A stretch of 64,000 nt of DNA from Motacilla alba alba (Eukaryota; Chordata; Aves; Passeriformes; Motacillidae): positions 42,232,473 through 42,296,472 of the forward strand of contig NC_052046.1 of assembly GCF_015832195.1 (NCBI RefSeq), in the 5' to 3' direction. Shown piece by piece: positions 23,271 through 36,716 of this stretch (its first letter is position 1; the number at the start of each line of letters is the position of its first letter). The position numbers and the translations under genes were made by a program. The notes below the pieces were generated by a model. It saw only the letters and a program-made list of their open reading frames with translations, did not search any database and was not told the DNA's origin.

Positions 23271-26200
23271 GAAAAGAAATACAAATACTTAGTTAGAAGA
23301 TTTCCAATATTGATCTTGTTTTAATCTGCTTGATAAAATCCTCTTCCAAAGATTTTCAGTGGACCAGTATTTCCTAATTGTTGTGAACAAATGTTCATAA
23401 AATTCTCTATTGGTGCTTCCAGCTATATTTAGAAAAACTTGAAGTTCCAGAGGGAAAGCAGAGGAGATAACATGATTTTCTGAACAACAACAGTTCTCAG
23501 CTGGGTACAAGGAGATATCTCTATCATTCTGATGCATGTCATTGTCAGCTTTCTAAACATCTTAACTTTCAGCCAGCCCCAACTTCCCAATTTGTTAAGT
23601 AGTTCTCTGCCTCATGGAAGAAGAAAAAGGCATAAAGACATGGGTTTTGTCTTCCCAATGAGCCCTTCAATGGGAACAACAGGAAGGTAGAGGAAATTGT
23701 GAAGAAACTGGCTAAGGAGAAGGTTTGTGAGTGTAAACAACTGAAAGAAACTCCAAAACAGAGGGTTGCAGAGAGGCTGCATGCAGCTGAGGGAGTGATC
23801 TGCATGGAGTCACAGTGGACTATTGTGATCTGTCACAAAAGGAAGGGTGAGTAGACAACTAAACAAGGGACAGGCAGGACAGAGTTTTCTCACACAGAAA
23901 CAGCTCTGTTTCAAGCTTGGTCTCTGTGATGGCGATGAGACCTGCATACTGTACATGAGACATAGTAAGCTTGGCCTAGGAGGAGGCTTGAGAAACACTT
24001 GTTTGGTGTCTAGCAAACTGTAACACAAGTAGGACTTGGGGCATTCCATCATTTACAGAATACAGATATATATTGTCGTTAATTTTCATTTTTGTAGCTG
24101 TAGGCAAAATAGTCTCCAATTTTAAGCAAGAGGAGACAACAATAATAAGTTAAAATGACTCAATACCATATGGTTTGGTCAGTATTCCAAATGAAATTCA
24201 AGATGCAGAAAAGCTCTCATCCGCTTCCATCACCACCTAAATCACCACCTAAACTTTAATAGATAAGCATTTCTGGATAAAATAAACTCCAACATTTTAA
24301 GAGGGTTACCAATCTCAGGAAAGAAACTCTACAAACAACTTAGTGTTACAACTCATATGATTTGTGAATTATTTGAATTCATGACAGATTTTAGACATAT
24401 CAAAGCTGTGAGCTGTTTCTGAGAAAGGAAAAGAACAGCTCAGAAGTGCTATCTGGATCCCAATTTTGTCAACCTTTCACCTGGTTTTGCCTTGTGGAAG
24501 AATTTTGGAAGTTGAATAGTCATAAAATTAAAAGTGTGGCCGGATTTTCAGAGCAAAACCTTGGAGTTTTTCTCCTTGGAGGCAGCACTGACTCCTCTTT
24601 GTCAAACCCAGCTGTGGATTTCTGTGCTCTGTAGACCTTATCCTGGTGTTGATTGGTCTGTGTGGTGTCATGATAGTGCTTCTGCTGCTTTTTTTCGTCA
24701 AGCCAAGTATTTAGCTCAGCTTTAGGAATCTCTTAACATGGCTGTGACACATGCCTGGGATGAAAAAACATGTCTCTGTAAAATTAGTAATGCCATCAGA
24801 GCAAGGCAAAGAAGCCTTCTTGAAAGAAGAATCAAGTAGAGAAAACTATTTGAGGGAACTCTTGTGAGAAACTCTTTTGTAGCCAGGACTTACAGCTCTG
24901 GTTGCCACTCTCTGCCATTTAGATAGTAAGCTTTTGAATGAGGTCTAGTGCCTTGTGACACTTAAAGCACTGCCCTTAGACTCCAGATCCCAGAAATGGC
25001 CCATATTATTTTTTTTTTTTTCATTTTAATTCCCTTCCTTACCAGAGGAACAATGGAGTCTCTCTACTTTTAGAGACAAAAAAGGAAAATAAGCCTATAA
25101 AGGTCAGAGAGAATACAGCCTGCATTTATAGAATATAAATGCAATAAACCAGGGCCTTTGCAAGACTCCAGCTAATGTAGAGACAGTCACTGGCTACTAT
25201 TACAGATGATGTGGATGCTGTTTTGCCATTGTTTTTATCAAGAAACACTCAGGCACTAATAGAAATTGTGTAAAGCTGAATCTCCTCCTGTCTTTGAAAT
25301 GGAGCATGGATGTAATTTATTGCTGTAGTACCTATACCTGCTGTTCAAATTAAGATCTTGTTAGCTTTCCTATTATGAAGACAATTTTAAAAAATAGCTG
25401 CAATTGAATAAGTGAACCTAGTAAACATTTGATCCATCAAACATTACTTCTGTCCCAAATCTCATTCCAGGCACAATGAGCTTCTTTAGTGCACGCATGT
25501 TCATAACCTGTTAACAAGCCTGCCAGTGCTTTTATGATGTCTGCACACCTGTAATCATCAGATCCCTGATTGGTCCCTAGTTGCCTCTACTAACATTTTC
25601 CAAGCTCAAACTGATTCCTTCAGCTGCAGCTGGAGACACTGAATTTCTCACGAGAGCGTGTGTGTGATCCCCCTTTAACTGGAGAGACATTTGAGTCACA
25701 AGGCAAAAGTATGAAGACAAGGCTGGCTTAGGGCAGATGTTCTTGCTGGCATCAAGCAAAACTAGTAAGTTTTTATTCATTTGCTGAAAAGTTTGCTTTC
25801 TCTCTATTTCTCCTTCACATACATTCTATTCTTAGGGATTAAAACTTTTTATTTAAGATTTTTTAAAATAGCCATTTGATTGCTTAGAATCATCACATTT
25901 ACAGCCATTTATGAGATACTATTTCTAAGCCAGCTTTGTGAAAAGATCTTTGAAAAGAAGTACAAAAGGTTTATGATCTTCCTACTGCTCTGAAAGAAAA
26001 AATAGTTAATATTTTAACACAGTCAACAACTGTGGACAGTTGGGTACGGTGTAACAAATAACTAATTTTTAGTGTGCTCTCTCTTTTGGCCAGTTTGGTT
26101 CACCACAGATAACATTTTTGGCTCACATCAATGCCTAATTAGAAGGCAGCTGATATCCTGCTGTAGAATTTGTCATAAAATTGGTCAAAACATCTTGACC

Positions 26201-27134
26201 GGATTTTTAAAGATAGGTTAGGATTTTGTTTCTCCTTTTTATCTGAATGTTTTATTTGACCCTGATTTGTGTGGGAATAATCTCTCACACAGAAACCAGC
26301 TATCTTTGAAATAGTTAAAATCCCACTTCATTAGGATTGCTTAAGTTTTAGGCTATGTGATATTCTATGGCATACAAATGTCTTTGGAGAGATAACATTA
26401 TTTATGTGTGCTATTTTTCATTTCTGTTTGTGTTCATGCATGATTGAGGAAAGAGAAATATTATTGCTGTCTGTGGCTAGAATTCAAAACTACTTGGGCT
26501 TGATTTAATTATAGTCAAAATTTAAAGCTGTCTTTTTCTTCCTTGTTCAATTTAAATTAGTTTAGGCTGACACCACTACTGATTTGAAGACAATATATAG
26601 TACATTTTTCATCTAAATATTTGAAGCATTTTCATTCTTTTATGTCCTTATTAGTTGCGCAAGTACATGTATATCAATTTTTTTTTCACAAAAGGCTATC
26701 AGCTAGTATATGTGTGAAAATGGAAAGCTTTAAATATAAATAGATCATAAAAGTCTTAAGAGTGACCAAGTTGTGCTGACCAAGCCTTGCTCAATCATTG
26801 AACATATAGTTAGCATGTACTTGCATAAGAGGTGCAGTACTAATTTATTCCTTATAGGATGTGATATTTCTCAGATGCAAATGTATATTCTAAAATATTT
26901 TATCTGAAAATGTTTTTCACCAGGCACTTTGTAAGGACTTTTAAGAACCAAATTGCAGAGATTATTCTCATCAGGTTTCTGTTATGCAATACTGGTATAG
27001 GGAGAAAATGGAAAAAGAAAACATTAAATCTGAAAGCTGGTGAAGGAGGGTTTCTGAGGAATTGCACCTGGCAGTCCACAGAAAGTATTGAGTCCTTCTA
27101 GTACTTGTAAGTTCTCTGCTTTCAGCCATCTCTC
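23271..27134. other. Intergenic AT-rich DNA, no gene seen
   Basis: About 3.9 kb with no exon or transposon recognised. It includes a poly-T run near 25,010-25,021 and long AT-rich stretches between 25,800 and 26,900. Confidence 0.55.
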
Positions 27135-28190
27135 ATCAGAAAATCACAGAAGCATTTAGGTTGGAAGTGGCCTCTTGAGATTCACCTGCTTCCTCCTTCT
27201 TTCCCTTCTTGAAATGGGAGTAGTATTTGCTTTCTTTCCATCTTCAGGGACTTCCTGTCTCTGTGACCTTTCCAAGATAATTGAGTGGCTTGCATATCCA
27301 GTTTAACTGCTCCATAACTTGCTTCTCCTTGCTGGATATGAGTTTTCCTTGCTCAAGATTTTTGTTCTCAAGGGCCTGAAGCTCCTGGATGTTGGTTTTA
27401 CAAGTGATGATTGAGGCAAAGAAGGCAGCTTTTTCTGTGAACTTGGTCACCGTGGTCCCTCTCCAGTTAATGGAGGAGGCATATTTTCCCAACTCTTACT
27501 TTTTTATGTTTGTATACTTGTAAAAGGTCTTCATGTTGTACCTCACCAGGTTCAATTCTGCTCTGTTTTAACCTTCCTGACCCCACCCCTATACAACCTG
27601 AAAGTATCTCTGTGCTCCTCCTCACCTGCACCCACTTCCATCTCCTGTGTATCTCCTTTTTTGGTTTGAGTTCAGTCTTGGGCTCCTTACTCATCCATGC
27701 AGGCTTCCTACGGCCTGGCCTTGCTTTCCTACTTTCCAGGATGGCTCTTTATAAAATTTTAGGATGGATCCTTGAATGCACACCAGCTGTTATGGATCCC
27801 TCTTCTCACCAGAACTGTATCTTTAGGACTTTTTCTAAACAGATACCTGAAGAAATTAAAGTTTGCCCTCCAGAAGTCCATGTTGCTGGCCCTATTTTTT
27901 ACTTTGCTCCCTCCTCTTAGAATCCTGCAATCCATAACCTCATTGTCTCTCCAACCAGGATTGCCCCCAGCTTTCACAAATTCACAACCAATTCTTCCTT
28001 GTTTATAAGATTCAGGTTCAGCAGAACACGTTTCTCTGCTGGTTCCTCAAAATACCTGTATAAAGAACGTCTTATCAAAATGCTGTAGTTTTCTCCTAGG
28101 TGTCCTGAATTTGAGCCTCCAACAAGTAGCAAGCCTTCCCCTCAATAGAAAGTCAGCTTGGGAAGCTTCATCACCTGCAGCAGAGTTGCC
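27135..28190 (-). mobile_element. CR1 LINE fragment, minus strand, internally deleted
   Basis: At 27,135-27,185 the sequence looks like the complement of a CR1 3' terminus (AGAAAATCACAGAAGCATTT followed by AGGTTGGAAGTGGCCTC). Within a few bases it passes into the complement of the reverse transcriptase start (TTCTTTCCCTTCTTGAAATG, which on the minus strand reads as a decayed FKKGKK motif). It then runs upstream through the linker and endonuclease parts to about 28,190: the stretch near 27,690-27,730 and the CCTCCAGAAGTCC segment near 27,867 match the corresponding parts of CR1. Most of the RT is therefore absent between the two parts. Many stops and frameshifts are present. Confidence 0.75.
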
Positions 28191-31100
28191 TACCACTCCC
28201 ACTACCACTCATTGCTTCTCTCTAGAGGTCCCAGGAGGCTCAGGCTCATCTGCAAGAAAAGATCATTTGGCTTTGGCAAAAGATCATCACTTCCTCATCA
28301 GCAAAGAGGACAGTGAATATATTGCTGCAAGTCTTTGAGTGGGGCAGGACCTTCCTCTTAAAGTGAGTCATCATCAGCTTCCAGCCTTCATCATGATCAA
28401 AGTTTTCCTTTTTACTTCACAGGCACAGTCTATTCCTGTTATGGCTCAAGGTTCAGACTCTTGAAGCTGCAGTGTGTTAGACATGATGTGGCTCATGTCT
28501 TTTTTGTCCTTTCTGATGTATGATATGCTGACCTTCTCTGACAGCGCTTTCACGGAGCTAGAGTTGAGCACTCAGATGCTCTTGCTAAGTTGAATAAAGT
28601 ACTGTTGCTGCAAAGAAACAATGTAGATTTCAAATCCCACACTAGTGGGAAGTGTTTATTTTCTATTGATAAAATGCAGAAGTTAACTTCTTCATGGTGA
28701 CATTTGGAAGGCTGGTTAACCAAAGAGCTGAGCTGCAGCTGGAACTATTCTTACATATACAGAAATGATATCTTCTCTTGTAGCTGTTACTAGGTTTAGG
28801 AACTCCAGGCTCTTGGATTTCTCAAAGTTAGTGATACATCTTTCTGTAAAGATAAATCCATCCTTTTTTTGGCTATTAGTGCTATATGATAGAGATATGA
28901 CACCGGGCTCAGTTGGGCACTTCTTCAGAAAGATTGCAAAATGTGTCTCTGCTTTACCTGTCTGTATTGATCCAGAAGGGCCAGATGGAACCCTGGAGAA
29001 ATGTCAGAATTACTGGATGTAGTACCTGCTCACCTGAAAACATGCAAGAAGTCAATCCAAAGAAAGAGATTGCAGAATACGTGCGAACTACTCAAGTGGA
29101 CGTCTACCATGAAAAACATCAAGGATGTGGGAATTGTCCAGTGAGGGCTCTGATGTGCTATTCTCAAACCAAGATGTGATTCATTTAAGCTGAAGATTGA
29201 GACCATGATTGAGACCATGTCCTAAACAGAGATACTTGCCTAATTTCTCTGTCATCTTTAAAATAACTGTAATCTTTCCTTAGGATTTGGGTTTTTCTGG
29301 TAATTTAGATTGGAAATCAGACCATGGTATGTCAACAAAGGGTTTCTTGCTAGAGCTGGCTACATCCTCCAAGTAAATGCTTTCTTTAGTTCTGTAAGTC
29401 ACTTGCAAGAAAACAGTTTTTATCCTACTATTTTTCCTTGGTGTACAATCATCATTACTTCCTGGGTCTTGATTGAATCCATGGACCTGTGTTAACTACT
29501 TCACTTTCCCCATGCAGCAGTAAATTGAGACTATCATGATAATGTAATAATATAATAATGCATTTCTGATGTGCACCAGTCAAATTAAAATGTGTGTAGC
29601 TTAGGCAGGTTCAGACCTGTTTTCACTAGTAAATTAATTGGTGTCTCACTACTGATGGGCAACAAGAAATTTAACAAGGCTTAGGGGGGAAAATTATTTT
29701 CTGTACTGCTGGAATTAGTGCCAGAGTTAAACAACAGGGAACCAAGAAAAAAAATTCTTTCTGTAGAACTTACCTTCTGTCTTCTCTTACAAATTACTCC
29801 TGTTACCCCATGCAAGTGAATCTTTGCTGCATTGCTTCCTATTTATTCTCCTGATACAGTTGGAAATATTCTTTCATGTTATTATCTTGTTAGTGAATAA
29901 GCAAAGTGTTTTTCCCAAGCTCACACAAATTATGGCAAAGCAGGGCATGAAGCCCACATTTGCAGATGTATGAAGAAGATATAGTATCCTCAGAGGACTT
30001 TTTCCACCCACCTTGGTGAAACAACAACCATTTTTAGGAAAGTAGAACATGAAGTAGGAAAAAGACAGAGTGGATAGGCTGACGTTTTGCTTTCCTAAAA
30101 TCCATGAGTGAATTTTCTCTATAATGTAATTTGGACAGATTCTTATTGACACTGTTGACATACTGAATCTAATAATAATTAAATGTTTTGCTCTGACACC
30201 CAGTGGAATCAATGGAAGAGCTTCCAGTAAGACTGAATCCTCTTGTTGGCAGAGAATAGCATTCTAACCCACAAGTTTTGGTTCCTCATCCTCTCTTGTA
30301 CAGAAAAGGTGTCTGAGATGGGCTTTTGCTGGCTGTTCAAGGGTAACTGAAAACTCTCATCCTTCTGTTTGCAAATCTCAACCTTGTTCATGCCAGAAAT
30401 CAGATTTAAACAAATACAGTGATTATAGATAGATCATAGATACAGTATAAGAATGCTTTGCATTTCTACAAATCTCAGAAAAAAAATGTGAGTGAAGAGG
30501 GACTCCTGACACAGTGAAGAGAAGTGCAAAACTTACGAGTTAAAAGCAAGTTTGGTCATGATCAGATTTACATTGAGCACCCTGAAAGAAGGGGATTCTG
30601 TGTGAGTAGAATACATAACATATGCTACTGCAGCACTCACAGCACTTCGTACAGCAATAGGCATTTCGACTACTTTGAGTTAAAAATACATTTGTTGCCA
30701 GTGTCAAATTATAATAATTAATTCTGTTTTTTCATCTGAGTTCACCCAAAGGTTGGCTGATATATTTGGTCTCCTTTAAAGATGATTTGTGTGTTTGTAA
30801 TTTCCTTTTCAAGAAGCAGAAAATTTTTGTGGAAAATATATAAATAGATATGTAAGCATAGGAATGTATGTCATGAATTATAAGTTTGACGGGTGATGTG
30901 GGACCCATAAAGGTTTCAAAAATCATGTGGTGCATGTGGGTCAACTCATAAAACAAGTAGATTAACTCCTGCTTCTGTCACTATGAGTGACCTTCAAAAG
31001 CTACTTCTGTGTTTTTTTGCCTCAAACTGTTGTGCCTAAGGGGCCTATGCTAGTCCTGGTTCAACTCTTTGCCCCTGCTATACTGTCTTTCTACCATGCT

Positions 31101-32298
31101 TAGGAAAAAAGCATACTCATAGCTTTTGGTGTTGGGATAAGAGGCATCATCTGCAATGGAGCTGTCAAATATTATCGTTTTTAAGCACTTATTTAATCCA
31201 GCCTCCTTCCTAGGAAGTTCTGCTGGAAGAAGGTAGGTAAGCAGCATGCTGATGGGTCAGAAAAATGCTCTTTGGAAACGAGCATTCTAACCAACAGGTA
31301 AAGGCAAAGGCAAATGCACCAGCATGCCCTGTTTTTAATGTTCGTTGCTCAAAGTTGCTCATCTCTTTTTTTTGCATCAAAAGCAGGTCTAATATTTCAG
31401 TTCCCAAATGATTGTGATGGAGACAGCTTTGAAAATGCAATGAAGGAGGTATTCAGAGCCTTTGCCAGCTTTGTCTCCAAGGTACAGATTCTCTTCTCCA
31501 TGTCATGAGCTTTGTCTGATCATGTTCAGTACATCAGCACATTTAAGTCTGGAAAATCTGGCTGGTGGCCCAAGATGATGTGATCACATCCCCCTTCTAG
31601 TTTAGCTGGGTCAGTTAAAAAGGTGTGATTGAGACCAAGATCAGTTTCTTCACTGTTAAGAGCTCTGTTGAGGAAAGGTACAAACAAGAGCGTGCCCCTC
31701 TTTTGCCTTGGGAAATACTTTTAGTGAAGTTCTATTGCAGTGCCCAGCCTGCCATCCACACCACAGCTGTGCAGCAGCGACATGTATGCCAGATCTTACG
31801 CTTTGTCTGACCCTGACACAGATCCAACAGCTTGGCTTCCTAGCTCAGGCTCAGACCTGTCTCATCATTACAGAAGTGCTGGATAATCAGTGGATTGTAT
31901 TTGGTCCTCAGCAATGTCTCTGGCCCTGATCCTGACCTGGACCTGCTGCTCTGCATCCGGACTCCCTGTTGGTGAAGTACCAGCTCATGTCTGCCTTGGT
32001 GTTGTGCCACAGTCTGAGCTCACTTTTCCTTAGAAGAGCAACCTTTTCGTTGCTTTGTAACACAAAGTTGCCAATTAATATTAAGGATAAAATTGATAAT
32101 ACATTTTCTTTTCTGCTAAGCGTCAAAGGTTGTTAAGTGTGACCTTGCTGACTACACAGCATTTATGCACTTGTCCCACAGGCACCCCACACTCATGGGT
32201 CCCCCAAATCCCAGCAGGGACTGTCCACTCACCTGATAGCCCAGCTCAGAGCTGAGTCTCCCCTGCTCATCAGCTGTTGTCAGCCTGAAGATTGCCAG
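28191..32298. other. Intergenic DNA, no gene seen
   Basis: About 4.1 kb. No recognised exon or RNA gene. Short local duplications occur, for example GATTGAGACCAT twice near 29,192-29,217. A segment at 31,740-31,990, rich in CCTGAC-type motifs, may be old repeat DNA, but I cannot name a family. Confidence 0.5.
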
Positions 32299-32380
32299 TG
32301 GGTGCACAGACACATAGACACACAGACACACAGACACACACATACACACACAAACACACAGACTATCTCTCTCTCACTCT
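32299..32380. repeat. CA-rich microsatellite followed by CT-rich tract
   Basis: Degenerate (ACACAG)n and (CA)n from about 32,305 to 32,362, running into a short (CT)n tract. Proteins predicted across it are low-complexity artefacts. Confidence 0.9.
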
Positions 32381-32960
32381 CTCTCCCCAAGCACAGCAGG
32401 TTTTGTGGAAGGTACAAACACTCACCACCCCTTCCAGCAGCTGGCACCTGTGTGTGACCTGTGCTCCAGCTCCAGCTGGCAGTGCTGAGACCTGCACTGG
32501 CACTTCTGGTTGCCCCAGAAGCTGGTTTTCAGGGTACAGACTGAAACCAGACAGTTCCTGCCCCAGTGGCTGGGGGTTAAAGACCCCCCCTCTCTCCAGC
32601 TGCTGCACTGAGACCCCCCTCACCCACTCTGAAGCCAACACCCCCGGCCAGAGGCACCCCCAGCCCTGGTCTGACTCCGGCAGCCGCTCCCCGCTCCTCA
32701 CACGCTGCTCCCTCAGCAGCTGGCACTGAGTCCTTGCAGCCCTCACCCGCCTGGCATGGGGAATGAGGTGGCTGAGGTGAGGTGGATGAGAGCAGGCAGG
32801 GCACACTGTGGTGATCAGGTGCAGGGCTCCCCCAGACAAGCCACTGAGCAGCTGCAGCTCACAGGCAGCAGGCCCCTTCTGTACCCCTGTCTGCCCATCC
32901 CAGCTCTTTGTTCCTCCCTGCTCCCTCTTCCCTGCACACATCTCCTCTGTGGCTGGCATA
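32381..32960. other. GC-rich, CpG-poor patch of unknown origin
   Basis: This patch is visibly richer in G and C than its surroundings, but CpG dinucleotides are few compared with the island at 50-52 kb. The minus strand has a 206-codon open frame (32,363-32,983) with no domain that I recognise. It could be a decayed LTR, an old exon, an untranslated exon of a non-coding RNA, or a methylated and decayed CpG island. I see no clear splice sites with coding content. Confidence 0.4.
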
Positions 32961-35624
32961 GTCTCACAGACCCACTGCAACATCCTGGAGTGTCATCTTT
33001 ACATCCTTGTCCTTTGCAAATTTCCAAGTTTTTCTACAGGCTCTTCATTACTCAGAAGGTGGGGTGGCTGACCAGGTTTGTTTGTATAAGGACCTCCCTT
33101 TATAACTTGTCAGTCTGGTTTGTGTCTCTGTATGTTCTTATTTATTGCTCCTGTGACCAGATACCCTAAAGGAGCAGGGATTCTCCTTTTGCATACCCTT
33201 AGATAATTTAGTTGAATGTCATGGGAATTACCCAAAAAAAGTTTATTTCAATAAACGTACAGAGCATAATGTTAACTACTAGGAGAAAAGAAAAAAAAAA
33301 GGAAAGGTAAAAAGTTTGTAAAGTAATTGGAGGTGAGTCATGGGACAAGTCTTTTCCACTGTGTTAAAAAACTTACTTGTAATTTTGTATGGAAAAGCCA
33401 GATGTCTTCATTCCTACAAGTAATTCATTTTAATTAGCTTTAAGTTCACAGCTACTAAAGCCTTGCTTTAATATAGACTTTGAGAAACTAAAATTGGGGT
33501 GAGAGGTCAGCTTTATAAAACCCTGAGTAATTTGGTAGTGATCAAAGCTTCATATATTTATTCTCTACTAGCTTCATTTTTATAATAAATGGTTCTTTTT
33601 AGATTGTCGAGCTTTTTAAGGGAGGAAAAATTCCCAGAATTTTTTGCTTGTTTTCTAAAAGGTGATATTTTAAATGTAAAAAAAAAAAAATGCTTTTAAG
33701 CTCTAGGTATTTGGATAATAAAGCTTTCCAGTGGAATAATTCATACAGAAGGTTTTTAAACATGCAGTATTAAAAAATAAGCAGGAATTTGCCTTTTGTT
33801 TTGCCTATCCTCCAGATCAATAAAAACCCAAACAACAACAAAAAAACCCCACCACAAAAAAAACACTCCCAAAACCAAACCAAACTAAACCAAATCAAAC
33901 CAGCCAACAAACAAATAATCAATCAAAACTAAAACCAAAACTCAAAAAAAACCCAAACCAAAGAAATGACCAGAATATCCTTTCCTTCACATTGTCTTAG
34001 CTGACCCATCTAGACAGCTGTATGATGATCTTAGATTTTTTTAATCTGCATTCAGATGAAAGAAAATATCACTTTCCTTGCACAATCCTTGAAGTGTATA
34101 ATCTTAGCAATATACCCACTTCAAGCAGTTTGTCAGAAGGGAGTTAATGGGAGTGGGATCTGTGCAGAGGAAACAGTGTTGCAAGAAAGGGAAATTGAAA
34201 TGGAATCAGTTTTAGTTTTGAAAGGGTTAGAAACCAAGGGAATTTCACCTCTTCTATCACAACCTTTTGTTTGTCAGAAACATTTTATAAGGATATAGTC
34301 TAATTTCTCTTCAGCCTTGGTGAACCAAACAAGTGTCTCATGCTTCCCACTGCCATGTTAAGAGTAGAAATGTACAGAAACACCTCACTTCTCAGTCTTC
34401 TCAGTCCTGTTTTGCTGGGAAGAGAGCCTTTGTGAAAGAAACAATTTGTAGACTTAATAATTTCTTTCCTCCCAAAAACCATTTCAGTAATTTTGTCTCA
34501 ATACAAGCACTGGAAAAGTTTTCTGTATCTTTAGGAGGTGCCACTAGAAAAGTTCTGAAATAAGCCATTGTTTCTGGTTACTCTTGTCTTGTGTCAAAGT
34601 AATTGGTAATATTTGACCTGATGGCTGCGCACAGGAGCAGATCTGTGATATCCTGGTGTATGGGGAGAACCAGTTTTCAGTATGATCATTGAACAGGACT
34701 CACCTGAGCACCTCTGCTAAACTAGTCCAGTGTCTTGAACACCAGGATTCAGCAGGAGAGAGAAGCCAGCAAAGTTTAGTGACTTCCCTGAGAATTGTAT
34801 ACCTAGAAATTGTAATCAGCCTGAATGCATATCCATCTCTGTAACTCAGCAAAGTCCTAGGCAGGTGGGCCAAAGGATGGGAATGGCTGGCTTAGAATAG
34901 CTCAATTGTCCTGGTGACTGTGAAACAGCTTCACTTTAAGTATTCTTAGATGTCTGACTGGGGCTCACAAGCTAAGTGAATCCTCAGCAGTTTTCAGATG
35001 AAGCAAAATCTGGGAGGAGTGATCGAACAGCAAGTGGTTGTGCGGCCATTCAGAGGGACCTTGACTTCCATAGCTACTGTCACAAGTGTGGCTTGTGCAG
35101 GCACTGTGTGAGCAACACCAACACATCAAAGTAGCAAACTGGCAGTTTTTATATCAAGGCAGAGGGGCAAACCTCGTATCGCCATTGTTTATTCTCATCA
35201 GCACTGAAAAATTCAGAAGTGAATGGAGCTCAACTCAGAAAGAGTGCTAGGATGGGATTCTTCTCTTGTGACTGCAGCTCTTAGTTCAGGGCAGAAGATT
35301 TCAAGCTTCTCTTGATTAACTGTCAGGAGATGTGTGACCTTGGGTCATGTGGCACATAAGAGCTTTCCTTCCGCTACACAAAAAAGTTTTCTGAAAAAAC
35401 CAGAGAAGATGGACAATGGGAATGTGTGCAGCAGCACATTATTTTGCAGCTGTGTAGAGGCACTGGCCCTGAAACTGCAGTGAACTTCCAGCATGAGATT
35501 ACCTTCATGCATGTAGGTGGTACATAGCCCATACAAATGGCACTGTGCATGGTAAAAGCAGAGAGTTGGTCACAGACCTCACAATGTCAGGGTTAGATGA
35601 TTTATCCACATTTGCATGACCAGC
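32961..35624. other. Intergenic DNA with an A/C-rich low-complexity block
   Basis: No gene recognised. Low-complexity sequence made of CAAA, CCAAA and CAACA units occupies about 33,829-33,965. Confidence 0.5.
33829..33965. repeat. A/C-rich low-complexity tract
   Basis: About 135 bases almost free of G and with little T, built from irregular CCAAA and CAAAA units. Confidence 0.85.
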
Positions 35625-36205
35625 TGTAGAGGGTTAGCCCCTGTCCAACAGAGCCACTCACTCATTCACTCCCTACTAAGTGGAATGTGAAAGGGTGTCA
35701 AAAGGGTAAACATGTGAAAACTTGGGGGTTGAGGTAAAGACACTGTAACAGATAAAACAAAAGCTGTGATACCAAGTAAAGCAAAACAAGGAATTCTTTC
35801 ACTGCTTTTCAAAGGCCAGCCGGTGTTCAGCCTCCCCCAGAAGATCCGGGATGTTCTCTGTCCATTACATGTAACAGTTGTCCAAAACGCCAACACTATA
35901 ACCCTGGACACCCCCACCTTCCTCCTTCTTTCCCACAGTTTTTATTGCACAGCATGGTGTATGGAATATCCCTTTGGTCATTTGGGGTCCACTGTCCTGG
36001 CTGTGGCATCTCAATTTCTTGTGCATTCCCACCCTGCTTGCTGTGGTGTAGTATGACAGAGAAGTTCTGACACTGTGCAAACATTGCTCAGAAATAACTA
36101 AAGCACCACTACGTTACCAACAATTTTTTGGTCACAAATCCAAAATATTGCACCATACTAACTGCTATAAGGAAAATTAACTTCATTCCACCCAAAGTCA
36201 GTACA
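35625..36205 (-). mobile_element. Solo ERV-L-type LTR, nearly complete
   Basis: About 580 bases between TG (TGTAGAGGGTTAGCCCC) and CA (AAAGTCAGTACA). Read on the minus strand it has the expected LTR order, and it shares blocks with the split LTR at 18,624-20,312, including the GGTATGGAATATCCCTTTGG-like block (near 35,960) and the terminal GGAAAATTAACTTCATTCC block. No retroviral coding sequence flanks it. I see no convincing short target-site duplication at these exact edges, so they may be off by a few bases. Confidence 0.75.
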
Positions 36206-36716
36206 GTAGTGGTAACCTGGGATTTGGCCTAGTTACCCAAAATCCAAGAACAGAGATTTCCTAAAGTAGGAACAGTCCTCCTTCCCTTTGACATCACACT
36301 CAACACATGTTCCTTTATTTACTGTAACTGAAAATTTCAGCAGGTTTTTGCATAAGCTTTAATGTGTGCCTTGCAGCAAGGTCTACCTAGTTCAACAGGG
36401 ACAGTTTTCCCTGTGACACATAACTGCATTGCTGTTTCTTCCCTATGGATGCTTGGTGTGCTCTCACCCCAGAGTAAGGATTAAGAGTCAACTGACTAGA
36501 TAGATAGCTTTATCTGGCAAACATTCAGAGCTGTGCTTCTATCAGAATAATCCACCCAGGCAACATGCCACCCACCACTTTTTGGATGGATGGATGGATG
36601 GATGGCATATCTAAAGGAGGTTTCTTTAAACAAGGCTCTGCTCATAGTAAGTATTGTTTGATTTTCTATTTCCTTCACTGCTGATTTTTTTTTTTTTTTT
36701 GTTTTGAGAAATGGAA
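36206..36716. other. Intergenic DNA with a tetranucleotide repeat
   Basis: No gene seen. It contains the (GGAT)n run at 36,583-36,605 and a poly-T run near 36,686-36,700. Confidence 0.5.
36583..36605. repeat. (GGAT)n microsatellite
   Basis: About five and a half perfect GGAT units. Confidence 0.95.

Noticed and set aside
31740..31990. Possible repeat with CCTGAC-type motifs
   Set aside because: The resemblance to known bird repeats is too vague to name a family.
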